From Limnothrix sp. FACHB-406 (lineage in GTDB: Bacteria > Cyanobacteriota > Cyanobacteriia > CACIAM-69d): 64,000 bases of DNA. Made by a program: the position numbers and the translations under genes. The notes under the pieces are model-generated. The model saw only the letters and a program-made list of their open reading frames with translations, ran no database searches and was not told where the DNA came from. The stretch spans positions 124,001 to 188,000 of the forward strand of contig NZ_JACJSP010000004.1 in the NCBI RefSeq assembly GCF_014698235.1, written 5' to 3'. Shown piece by piece: positions 28,301 through 35,136 of this stretch; position 1 is the first letter of the stretch; each line of letters starts with the position of its first letter.

Positions 28301-29028
28301 CTCCAAGGAACGGGCTGCGCGGTTTCCCTCGCCACCACCGACTCCTCCTCCAGTCCATGGGCATAGGTAGGGCGATGTTTTGGTCGCAAATGCAAAGGGC
28401 AGCGGGGGCCCTGGGGTTTGTCCCCGATCGATGGCCCTTGATGACTGTTTGGATGGCCATCGGCCTGGGCTGCCTGGCGATTTCGCTGAAGTTGCATCGC
28501 CGTTTGTTGCCCCAGGGCGATCGAATGTTCATCCCAAGTGAGATCGTCGGATCCAGACTCGAAGGTCGCTGTGAACCTGGATGGCCCGGTGGGCAAGTTT
28601 GTTAGCCGCTCTGTCGCGGATTCGGTTGCTGATTTTGCGGGTAGTTTCTCAGGTAATTGCTCAGGGGCCGCCAACTTGCCCAATGCACCAGATTCCGACG
28701 GAGAAACAGCGGGTAGGTTGCCACTCGGCAACGGCAGTCCTGGCTCCATCAATTCCGACAGGGCGATCGGGGTTCGGATCAGCGTATCAATGCGGGAAAG
28801 GGGCGGTTTTTCCTGATAAAGCCGTTGTAAAAAAACATCAATTTGATCCGGATATCCCGCAATCCGAATCACCACGCCAACTCCATCATTCGCCACCGAT
28901 CCCATCAGTCCACATTCGATCGCTAGTCGATAAACCGTGGGACGAAAGCCGACTCCTTGGACAACGCCAACGACCCGAATTTCTTCGGCTCTCATCGTCA
29001 ACGATTGCTCGTCTTGAGTGCTGGCCAT
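25357..29028 (-). CDS. hypF: Carbamoyltransferase HypF with a giant low-complexity insertion
   Basis: HypF makes the carbamoyl group later converted to cyanide by HypE. Family members are about 750-800 residues; this one is 1223 from ATG 29028 (GGGAGAA upstream; ATG 29061 lacks a site). Order: acylphosphatase VRVVGVVQGVGFRPTVY start (about 18-90) with catalytic Arg29 and Asn47; about 440 residues rich in D, G, P, R, S, Q (about 92-534); final acylphosphatase strand SFRILES; paired zinc fingers (CAAC, CTHC, CPDC, CPEC); YrdC-like domain; Kae1-like domain with HHHAH and LDGFGWGSDGTVWGGE. All catalytic parts are kept and the frame is open throughout. First gene of the hyp unit. Confidence 0.93.
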   Translation of the reverse strand: MASTQDEQSLTMRAEEIRVVGVVQGVGFRPTVYRLAIECGLMGSVANDGVGVVIRIAGYPDQIDVFLQRLYQEKPPLSRIDTLIRTPIALSELMEPGLPLPSGNLPAVSPSESGALGKLAAPEQLPEKLPAKSATESATERLTNLPTGPSRFTATFESGSDDLTWDEHSIALGQQTAMQLQRNRQAAQADGHPNSHQGPSIGDKPQGPRCPLHLRPKHRPTYAHGLEEESVVARETAQPVPWRAVAVADDGTIERQAGKTYGEVMAMDPREGSSVGQGEAGNHGRSRWLDRGPEGERPSPIDPEHGAESESAGPLDQVDPVRTELNGHSGADQRDLGDRDDPRSAVDGNGAAAPASDSLSRSRLDQLFDSSPTAAPSEPSGDWGPRSGIRPDVRPGISDRRSGDRVGPSDQDLNHGPSDPKLDANRLDHGLGQDLAQNLHQPLDPELSNSLAEELAELLEPAIDRLRPLEPTEPPTTPLGPIVPVVVDDADPGPALYTPLQPPTPIVSRSAPLPVSHRSQALDLSSAELLGRSPLSFRILESQSGPVRTQIAPDTATCAACLRDLHDPDSRYYHYPFVNCTHCGPRLTVIRSLPYDRVRTSMVGFQLCPDCQRDYDNPGDRRFHAQPTACPECGPRIWFERPSQQRPIVKDEQAIAQAAEAIRQGAIVAIKGLGGIHLACDATQEAVVQRLRARKHRPHKPLAVMSRNLESVRQFCVVSDHERSLLLGGAAPIVLLTIRDPHYLAPSVAPDMTEAGVMLPYSPLHHLLMSAVDRPIVLTSGNRAGNPQCIDNHEAHLQLQSIADAFLLHNRSILNRVDDSVVRVLPTSVQVIRRSRGYAPSSINLPPGLTNSPPILALGSDLKNTICLSRDGQAILSPHLGDLDSPACLQAYSTAIADLRNLFDHRPSAIAVDLHPDGQAVKVGESLAKALEVPLLRIQHHHAHIAACLADNQWGFDRPPVLGIALDGFGWGSDGTVWGGELLWTTYEQYHRVGALWPARLLGGNRAAQEPWRNLYAQFHATGLLDRVDSEKWFAQKPLNLLTGMAQTGFNSPWSSSCGRLFDAVAAFLGCAPDCLSYEGQAAIALENLARQAWDQDQQAYPIELRSESLLWLHPQALWEALILDRALGLPEAVMALRFHRGLAQALVQAAQTLKQQGLHFGAIACGGGVFQNRLLLQCLEAALMASNLHDPLLLPQQVPVNDGGLALGQTAIAAAWLQLGHV

Positions 29029-29794
29029 GGCATATTCTCCCAAAGGAGCGGCATCAAACATACAGGTTTACTTAGGTTGGTTTCCTTAGCAGGGACTAGG
29101 AACCAGGTTCAAAGGCTCAAAATTCCCTATGTCAGATGTAGCGCGTTTGCCATGAAAATAGAGGAATCTTTTTGTTTTTTTAGCTTTTACTATCAGCAAT
29201 CTTTAGAAACCTCTGTGTTTTTTAAAGATCATCAACAATGGTTCTTGAATCCGGATTCGATTAAAGGTTCAAATCCATACTCGAATCTCTTGGATCTTTA
29301 AGAAAGATTTAATGTTTGAATTATTTTCTAGAAGGGTCTTAAGTCTGATCTGGGTAGATTTTGAGTGTATTTTCAGTATATTTCAGATCCCCTGTCTATG
29401 TGTTGTAAAGATTACGTAGTATTTTTGCAAAAATGGTCGCAAAAATAACAAAGAAGTGTTTTATAAATGGTTCAAAAGAAACTTAAAGATGCTTTGGAGA
29501 TAATTTGAAAAATATTTAGAAACGATCTAAAAAATTCACTTCTTGAATCAATTTGAAGCGTAATGTATTAAAGAATAAAGTGAAAAAATCAGAAAACAGT
29601 CTGACCTGCTGCCTGCTAGGTTTTACGAGGAACTCAAAAAAATTTATACCTCGATCTGAACTTCGGCTTAGAAACGAAATTCAAACAAGTTTGTACTGTT
29701 ATCTAGATTTGGATGGCGGCAATTACTTTCAGCTCTCAGGGGATGTCTGAAAGGCCTAAACGGCTACCTTGCGGGTCTCACCAACTGACGAAGA

Positions 29795-29886
29795 CAAGGG
29801 GCTTGAGCATCTTGTTCCCCACGATCCGCTAACGGCATATCTAGGGCTTCGGGCTAAACGACGACATGCCCTAAGCCCCTTGCCCC
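29795..29886. repeat. Pair of CAAGGGGCTT repeats in inverted orientation
   Basis: CAAGGGGCTTGAGCATCTTG (29795-29814) and TAAGCCCCTTGCCCC (29872-29886) are opposite-facing copies of the palindromic word found also at 16466, 19368 and 38559. Together they can form a long hairpin with a loop of about 60 bases. Confidence 0.55.
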
Positions 29887-29921
29887 GACGATGATGATTG
29901 CTTGAGCTGTGCCGAAAGTCA

Positions 29922-29941
29922 CTCTTCAGATATCTGAAGAG
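29922..29941. repeat. Perfect 20-bp palindrome
   Basis: CTCTTCAGATATCTGAAGAG is its own reverse complement. It is followed by mixed sequence without a T-run. It lies about 170 bases past the end of the aldo/keto reductase gene (minus strand). It could be a protein-binding operator or a decayed hairpin. Confidence 0.6.
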
Positions 29942-30108
29942 ATACAGCCTTTACCTAAAATAATTGGCACGCCATATCACAGATACCATGAGGCAACGGC
30001 TCGGTGGGCAGTGCCCACCCTACGGGCTTCAGATATTCCTCCAAACATCCTTTCAAATACTCTTTCAAATATTTCCTGAAACCCTTCACGATGCTGATAT
30101 CCAGTTGC

Positions 30109-31236
30109 CTAATCCCAAAGGCGACGACCCCAACGGCCGCTGAGTCGATCGTGGGTGTCTTGCAACAGGTCGGGAATGTTTAATTGTTCGGGGCAACGGG
30201 GCAAGCAATCCCCACATTCCGTGCAGCGATCGCCCCGTTGTCCTGGAAACCAATGTCCAGCATTTTCAAACATGCCGTAGCGGTAGCGCCCAAAGTCCAC
30301 CATTTTGAAAGCCACCGCCAGATTACGCAGCCGCAACACCTCTGGAATTTGAATTTCCTCGGGACAGGGCAAGCAGGCATAGCATTGGGCACAACGATCG
30401 GTTTCGAGGGCCGCAATTTGGTGTCGATCGAGCCGATTAAAAATTGCCTGCTCTTCCGCGCTGAGGGGTTCGGTGCGCTCAATCCAGGGTTCGATCGCCC
30501 CCAACTCTTCCACCTTGGCGGGGCCAACGCTCAGGGTGGTGATCCCCGGTTGGGCCAGCAGCCAACGGTAACCGGCTCCCAAGGGCGACAGGGGCGCACA
30601 GAGTTGGCTCAAAGTAGGCGGCGGGGTGTAGAGCTGTCCCCCTTTGTCGGCGGGGGAGATGATGAAAATGCCCAAATCCCGATCGAGGGCCGCCTGAACA
30701 GCGGGGGCATTGCGTTGAAAAAAGTAATTGAAATGTAAATTGACAAACTCAAATTGATCGGTGGCAATGGTCTGCAAAATCAAAGCCAAGGGCCCATGGG
30801 TGGAAAATCCCAAATGACGAATTCGACCATCGGCTAGGGCCCGATGCAACGCGGCCATTCCCGATTGTTGGTCTTGAATCCAATCCAAATGTTCTGGCAG
30901 ATTCACCCCATGAATGGCTAGGCAATCTAAATAGGGCGTTTGCAGGCGTTCCAGGGATTCGGTCAGTTGCCGATCGATCTCTTCTGGGCTGCCGGTGGGT
31001 AATAGTTTGCTGGTGAGAATGACTCGATCGCGCGGCACAATTCCTTGGGCGATCGCCTGGCCAACAAAAACTTCGCTGGCTCCATAACCCCGAGCGGTTT
31101 CAAAATGGTTAATTCCCAGCTCGATCGCCCGAGCAAACACTTCGGCCGCCTGCTCGGCAGAATCCAAGCACCGCATTGTCCCCAAGGAAAAGACGGATAG
31201 TTGAAGATTGGTTTTGCCAAATCGTCGATATTGCAT
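30109..31236 (-). CDS. Aldo/keto reductase with C-terminal 4Fe-4S ferredoxin region
   Basis: A 375-residue protein from ATG 31236 (ATG 31257 gives seven extra residues). The N-terminal TIM barrel begins MQYRRFGKTNLQLSVFSLGTMR, with catalytic Tyr in ETARGYGASE and Lys in LTSKLLP. After about residue 285 two Cys clusters appear: CAQCYACLPCP and CTECGDCLPRCP, the signature of two 4Fe-4S sites. This architecture is common in cyanobacteria and anaerobes; the substrate is unknown. NADPH and iron-sulfur clusters in one chain suggest an electron-transfer link, but that is inference. Upstream of it on the same strand lies gatC, 96 bp away. Confidence 0.9.
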   Translation of the reverse strand: MQYRRFGKTNLQLSVFSLGTMRCLDSAEQAAEVFARAIELGINHFETARGYGASEVFVGQAIAQGIVPRDRVILTSKLLPTGSPEEIDRQLTESLERLQTPYLDCLAIHGVNLPEHLDWIQDQQSGMAALHRALADGRIRHLGFSTHGPLALILQTIATDQFEFVNLHFNYFFQRNAPAVQAALDRDLGIFIISPADKGGQLYTPPPTLSQLCAPLSPLGAGYRWLLAQPGITTLSVGPAKVEELGAIEPWIERTEPLSAEEQAIFNRLDRHQIAALETDRCAQCYACLPCPEEIQIPEVLRLRNLAVAFKMVDFGRYRYGMFENAGHWFPGQRGDRCTECGDCLPRCPEQLNIPDLLQDTHDRLSGRWGRRLWD

Positions 31237-31332
31237 GAGCCAGCTTGCGTGAGCCATAAAAATGGGCGGAATTGAATCCGCCCACCCCGTGTAATTTTTG
31301 GACGGGTCAGAGTTCCTAACCCGATCGCCCGT

Positions 31333-31623
31333 TTAGCTGTTCAAGATCTTGGGCACTTTGAAGAAATCTTCATCGCGATCCGGCGCACATCCTAACAGAC
31401 CTTCCCGATCGGTGTAGCGATCGAGTTGATCAGGACGCATCACGTTATTCACATCGATCGCCCGGGTGGTGGGTTCCACATCGGTCACGTCCAACTCGCT
31501 CAACTGTTCCACATAGGTCAGGATGTTGTTGAGTTGGGCGGCGAATTTTTCCTCCTCTTCAGCAGTCAGTTGAATTCGCGCCAAATGGGCAACCTTGCGA
31601 ACTTCGTCCAAACTGAGGCTCAT
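31333..31623 (-). CDS. gatC: Aspartyl/glutamyl-tRNA amidotransferase subunit C
   Basis: A 96-residue subunit of the GatCAB complex, which converts Glu-tRNA(Gln) to Gln-tRNA(Gln). The typical start MSLSLDEVRKVAHLARIQLTAEE, then FAAQLNNILTYVEQLSELDVTDVEPT, and a C-terminal ...FFKVPKIL are present. Length is normal. gatA and gatB are elsewhere, as is common in cyanobacteria. Confidence 0.95.
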   Translation of the reverse strand: MSLSLDEVRKVAHLARIQLTAEEEEKFAAQLNNILTYVEQLSELDVTDVEPTTRAIDVNNVMRPDQLDRYTDREGLLGCAPDRDEDFFKVPKILNS

Positions 31624-32078
31624 AGCAGCTCTAATTGCGATGGTTTGCTTGTTGAAAGGTCAATTTCCAGGATCTCAACAGATCAAGAAATTGAATCCTA
31701 AGTGGCAATACTAGGCGATCGCCCTAGGGCCTGTCGTCATTACCTGGGATTCAAAGAATTTGCCCAGATCATGAGACCTCTTTTCCAAAAATTCCTCTGC
31801 TCAAGATCGGCTGATCAACAATCATCTTGTAGGTTGGGTTGAGGTACGAAACCCAACAACAGCAGGGTTCGTAGTAATCGAGTTGAGTTTCCCAAAGCTC
31901 AATCCAACCTACCGGAGAACCAAGCGTTTGAGCGTTTTGTCAGTCAATCAGTAATCTGGGAGAGGAATTTAGGATTAGGATTCTGATTGATGCAAGAGGT
32001 CTATTGACTCAGGAATCAATCTAGATCTCAACTCAAAAATGAGCATCCAATCGATTGAAAAACGATGGGAAAATCAAC
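31624..32078. other. 455-bp gap holding a MITE-like element
   Basis: Between ycf3 and gatC, both on the minus strand. Positions 31774-32002 are occupied by the MITE-like repeat. The remainder, next to gatC, is its promoter region. No gene seen. Confidence 0.6.
31774..32002. mobile_element. MITE-like element, about 229 bp, copy 2
   Basis: The ends AGACCTCTT (31774-31782) and AAGAGGTCT (31994-32002) are perfect reverse complements. Inside is the foldback core (31829-31913): GTAGGTTGGGTTGA and a near-complement ending CAATCCAACCTAC. The core is about 85% like copy 1 at 11781-11864, including its left flank. No open frame large enough for a transposase. The AGACCTCTTGCA-type end resembles ends seen in cyanobacterial insertion sequences, so mobilisation in trans by such a transposase is a reasonable guess. 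Confidence 0.65.
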
Positions 32079-32600
32079 CTAGAAGAAGACATCCATGTTC
32101 GATCGACCGGTGGTTTTTAACCAGTTTTGGGCCTCGATGTAGTTGTTGGGTGCTAAGCGAATGGCCCGCTTCCAATATTCCGCCGCCTTGTCGAACCAAC
32201 GCTCGGCTGCTTCATCTTCGCCGCTGGCTTGGGCTTGCTCGCCGTTGTAGTGATAAATCACGGCGATGTTATTCAAGGCCTGGGGCATTCGCGGATTCTG
32301 ATCAAGGGCTTGGTGATAGTAATCAACGGCTTTGTCCCGTTCGCCATTGCTGGCAAAAATCAAGGCCATGTTATACAGGATGAAGCTGCGATCGTAGGGA
32401 TCTTCTTCTAGGTTCAGGGCTTCTTCGTAGTTTTGCAAGGCTTCTGCATATTCACCTTCGCCTTGGGCAGACATGCCATCTCGGTAATAAACAAAAGCTT
32501 CTTTCGCTTTTTTGTTGGTGGGCAGCACTTTCAGAATCAAGTCCGCCATCACCGTAAAGGTTTTGTCAATAAAATTGTCGTTTTTTTGAGTTCGAGGCAT
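32079..32600 (-). CDS. ycf3: Photosystem I assembly protein Ycf3
   Basis: A 173-residue TPR protein essential for PSI assembly, acting with Ycf4/Ycf37 at the thylakoid membrane. The start [36 protein letters not shown] is nearly invariant in the family. Three TPR units follow ([55 protein letters not shown], and [17 protein letters not shown]). It ends with ...[22 protein letters not shown]. Divergent from the pentapeptide gene; 110-bp gap. Confidence 0.96.
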   Translation of the reverse strand: MPRTQKNDNFIDKTFTVMADLILKVLPTNKKAKEAFVYYRDGMSAQGEGEYAEALQNYEEALNLEEDPYDRSFILYNMALIFASNGERDKAVDYYHQALDQNPRMPQALNNIAVIYHYNGEQAQASGEDEAAERWFDKAAEYWKRAIRLAPNNYIEAQNWLKTTGRSNMDVFF

Positions 32601-32710
32601 GGGTCAAGCTGCTTTTGAAGCCAAAATAGGGAACGATTGCTGATGGAGTCTGCTCCATAGCTTAACGCCATGGGTTGCCGCATTGCGCGGTAGGGGGATG
32701 ATTCGTTGCC

Positions 32711-33958
32711 ATGGAGTTGTCGGAGTTTCAATTGGCGCTCGATCGGGGACGGCGCGACTTTCCTTGGGTGAGTCTGGAAGGGCAATGTTTGCGAAAGCTG
32801 TCGTTGGTGGGGCTGTCCCTGCGCCAAGCCAAGCTCGATCGGGCTGATTTGAGCGAAACGGATTGCAGCGGGGCCACGTTGCTGAAGGTGTCGGCCACGG
32901 AAAGCCAATGGCGTGCGGCCCGGCTCGATCGCGTCAATGCCCAGAAGGCGAATTTTAGCGGAGCCAGCTTTGTCAATGCCCAACTATCGGCAGCCCAACT
33001 GCAAGGGGCGGATTTGTCGGCGGCTGACTTTCGGCAGGCGAATTTGCGGGGGGCAAACCTAACCGGCGCAACTTTGACCGGGGCTTGTTTTGCGGCCGCG
33101 GACTTGACCGACGCGATCTTCGACTGGGACTCGGAACCGATCGCCCAAGGGGATTTCACCGCCGCCACCATGCCCGATGGACAACCCTTCAGCGCCGATT
33201 GGCAACCGGGCCCCGTCGATCCCTTGCCCCCAGCGCCACCAACCACCGATCGGGCGATCGATGTAGGGCGATCGAATCCTGTTGATCGCGCCGTGACCGA
33301 GGCGATCGAACCCACCGATGCAACAACAAACGCACCCCCACCCGATCGGCCCCATCGCTATTTGTTGAGTAATCCCAACTTTGCCGTTCCCAACGCCGGA
33401 CCGCCGCCGCCGCCGCCCAAACCCGCGAACCTTTGGGAAGCCGGCCAGCGCCTACCGTTGCCATTGTTAACCCTCTGGCTTTTGGGTTATGCGCTCTGGG
33501 GCAGCAGCCTTGCCGTTTTGGATCCACCGCCCCACAGTTGGTTGCTGCTGGCCTGTAGTTCCTTGGCGGGGATGGCGGGGTTGCAATGGGGTTTTTTGGC
33601 CCTAACCGGCGGGGCCATGGCGATCGTTCTGGCGGTTCCGCTGCCTCAGCAGGTATTGAGCATTCTGCTGGGTGGGGCCACCGGGTTAACCGTTGGCCTG
33701 CTCACCAAATTTCTGATGCATGTTTCCTGGAGCGGGGCCCTGCGCAACGCGCTGTTGGCCTTGGCTTCCGCTGTCACGGTCATTAATTTGGCATTGGGGG
33801 TTGTCTGGCTGGGCATGGTGGGAGCCTTGGCCTTCACCTTTTCCGCCATGCCCCTTTGGACAATCATGGTTGAGCAAAATTTGTCCCAAACCCAACGCCT
33901 GTTGGTGATGGCGGGAGTGGCCACCTTGGGCGTGGCGATCGGGCGCTGGGTTGCCTAG
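32711..33958 (+). CDS. Pentapeptide-repeat protein with C-terminal membrane domain
   Basis: A 415-residue protein. Residues about 30-140 contain pentapeptide repeats (A[DN]LSxx pattern, for example GADLSAADFRQANLRGANLTGATLTGACF), which form a right-handed quadrilateral beta helix. A proline-rich linker follows (about 155-240, with PPPPPP). The C-terminal about 170 residues contain four to six hydrophobic helices (LPLLTLWLLGYALWGSSLAVL onward). Cyanobacteria have many pentapeptide proteins; role unknown. No signal peptide, so the beta helix should face the cytoplasm. Function cannot be inferred. Confidence 0.82.
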   Translation: MELSEFQLALDRGRRDFPWVSLEGQCLRKLSLVGLSLRQAKLDRADLSETDCSGATLLKVSATESQWRAARLDRVNAQKANFSGASFVNAQLSAAQLQGADLSAADFRQANLRGANLTGATLTGACFAAADLTDAIFDWDSEPIAQGDFTAATMPDGQPFSADWQPGPVDPLPPAPPTTDRAIDVGRSNPVDRAVTEAIEPTDATTNAPPPDRPHRYLLSNPNFAVPNAGPPPPPPKPANLWEAGQRLPLPLLTLWLLGYALWGSSLAVLDPPPHSWLLLACSSLAGMAGLQWGFLALTGGAMAIVLAVPLPQQVLSILLGGATGLTVGLLTKFLMHVSWSGALRNALLALASAVTVINLALGVVWLGMVGALAFTFSAMPLWTIMVEQNLSQTQRLLVMAGVATLGVAIGRWVA

Positions 33959-33985
33959 GGGCGACTCTCTAGCCGCGATTGCGCA

Positions 33986-34041
33986 GTTTGATCGCTTGAT
34001 CGCCTAGTTTGATCGTTTGATCGCCTAGTTACGATCGCCTA
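33986..34041. repeat. 21-bp tandem repeat at the end of a small gene
   Basis: GTTTGATCGCTTGATCGCCTA (33986-34006) is followed by a copy with one change (34007-34027) and a shortened third unit ending at 34041. The third unit supplies the stop codon of the minus-strand 81-residue gene. Units contain GATCGC, half of HIP1. Confidence 0.75.
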
Positions 34042-34284
34042 GTGCAGTTGTTCCCAGGTGCGAGCCACCACATCACTCAGCCAGCGCCGGGACTCGCCAT
34101 CCAGCAAGTTATCATCCGCCAGCACTTCCGCCGTCAGATCTTCCAAGGATTGGCCCTTGGCCCGGGCCGCCGCGATCGCCACAGTGATGGCATCCGCGAT
34201 CGAATCGATCAACCCTTCACCTGAGGGGATTAACTCCGCCCGTCGGGGGCGCGGCTGGCCATAAGTTGGATTAAACGCATTCAC
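34039..34284 (-). CDS. Small conserved hypothetical protein
   Basis: An 81-residue acidic protein started from GTG 34284, which has GGAG eight bases upstream (minus strand). The upstream open frame to 34449 is not protein-like. The sequence NAFNPTYGQPRPRRAELIPSGEGLIDSIADAITVAIAAARAKGQSLEDL and then DDNLLDGESRRWLSDVVARTWEQL suggests two or three helices. It reminds me of short conserved cyanobacterial proteins without known role. It is convergent with the pentapeptide gene. Confidence 0.6.
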   Translation of the reverse strand: MNAFNPTYGQPRPRRAELIPSGEGLIDSIADAITVAIAAARAKGQSLEDLTAEVLADDNLLDGESRRWLSDVVARTWEQLH

Positions 34285-35136
34285 AACCGAAACTCCGAAT
34301 CGAAAAGGTGTGTTGAGCGGGGAGCGATCGGGAAGTTTATTTCCCAAGGACAGCAAGCGAAACTGCAACGGGCAACGAGCACTGGGGCCCACAGATTTGT
34401 CCGGTTTTGGGTTGGCAGGGGCAGGCGCGATCGGGAAGAGATAACCCAATTTCGGGTAGCCATCTCATGTAGCAATCTCGCTGAAACCCCCATCCAACCC
34501 CAGTCAAAACCCAATTCAATTGGGCATCCTGGGGACAGGCGAGGTCGGCCATTCGGTGGCGCGGTGGGGCAACCCATCAACCATCCGGCTTGATCAAGCT
34601 CGCCTGTCCCCAGACCGCTTGCAGATCCAGGGAACCCGCAAGGTGTTCACAGACAGGTCAATACAGAACAGGTCAATACGGGCGGGGCAATTCCGAATCT
34701 TCAGGGAGCGATCCCGATGCGATCGGCCCTGCCAAGTCAGCCCTGTTAAGTCAGCTTAGGCAATTACTCTCGATATTTGTAAACTTCTGTAAAGTTTATT
34801 AATTATTTTGAGTAAACGGAAGGATAGCGCATTTCTTTCATCTGTCAAGGATATTTCCAGGATTGCTTAAGATCACAGGTGAAACCATCTCGCCTCCGGG
34901 GTTCGTGGCCGCTAAGCAGGGATCCGTCGCTTGGCTAGGGCCTCGGAAACACGCGATGATGGAAACGATCGCCAAAGCCTGAGATGCTTTTCAGGCGAGC
35001 TTTGCAGCGTCCACAGCACCCCAAGGGCTGAAAAACTTCACCCTAAAAAAGGAAACACTCCCGCTTTGGTTGCAAGTTTGTTGCAAAACGCTTCTTTTTA
35101 CGCCCGTTTACGATTTGAGTAATCAGAACCCAATCC
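34285..35136. other. 852-bp gap upstream of the cruA-type gene
   Basis: Contains a perfect inverted repeat (34529-34543 with 34599-34613), a small direct repeat ACAGGTCAATAC near 34651-34680, and an AT-rich stretch at about 34770-34820. A plausible RNA gene was looked for in 34860-35090 but none recognised. No gene seen. The long leader region probably includes the promoter of the lycopene cyclase gene. Confidence 0.5.
34529..34613. repeat. Perfect 15-bp inverted repeat with 55-base loop
   Basis: CTGGGGACAGGCGAG (34529-34543) is the exact reverse complement of 34599-34613. It carries no T-run. It could form a long stem-loop in a transcript from either side or mark the ends of a small inserted element. 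Confidence 0.65.

Larger units (their letters stand above)
29029..30108. other. 1.08-kb AT-rich gap upstream of hypF
   Basis: Between the hypF start and the end of the aldo/keto reductase gene. Positions about 29140-29750 are strikingly AT-rich and, unlike most of the window, have no GCGATCGC or CGATCG. Short open frames here (for example 29553-29750) have no recognisable domain and no ribosome binding site. The right part holds CAAGGGGCTT-type palindromes (29795-29886), a 20-bp palindrome (29922-29941) and a GGTGGGCA-g-TGCCCACC hairpin (30003-30019). The left part must contain the hypF promoter; no box could be assigned. Confidence 0.6.

Noticed and set aside
27519-28370. 283-codon plus-strand frame inside hypF insertion
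   Set aside because: Antisense to hypF, rich in Pro/Arg/His as expected from the complementary low-complexity DNA.
25357-29028. HypF as two separate genes merged by error
   Set aside because: The frame is continuous, the acylphosphatase is split rather than duplicated, and its last strand lies after the insertion.
29553-29750. 65-codon frame in the AT-rich island
   Set aside because: No ribosome binding site and no family resemblance; AT-rich DNA makes such frames likely by chance.
34860-35090. Possible small RNA upstream of cruA-type gene
   Set aside because: Some pairing can be drawn but no conserved motif or terminator was seen.
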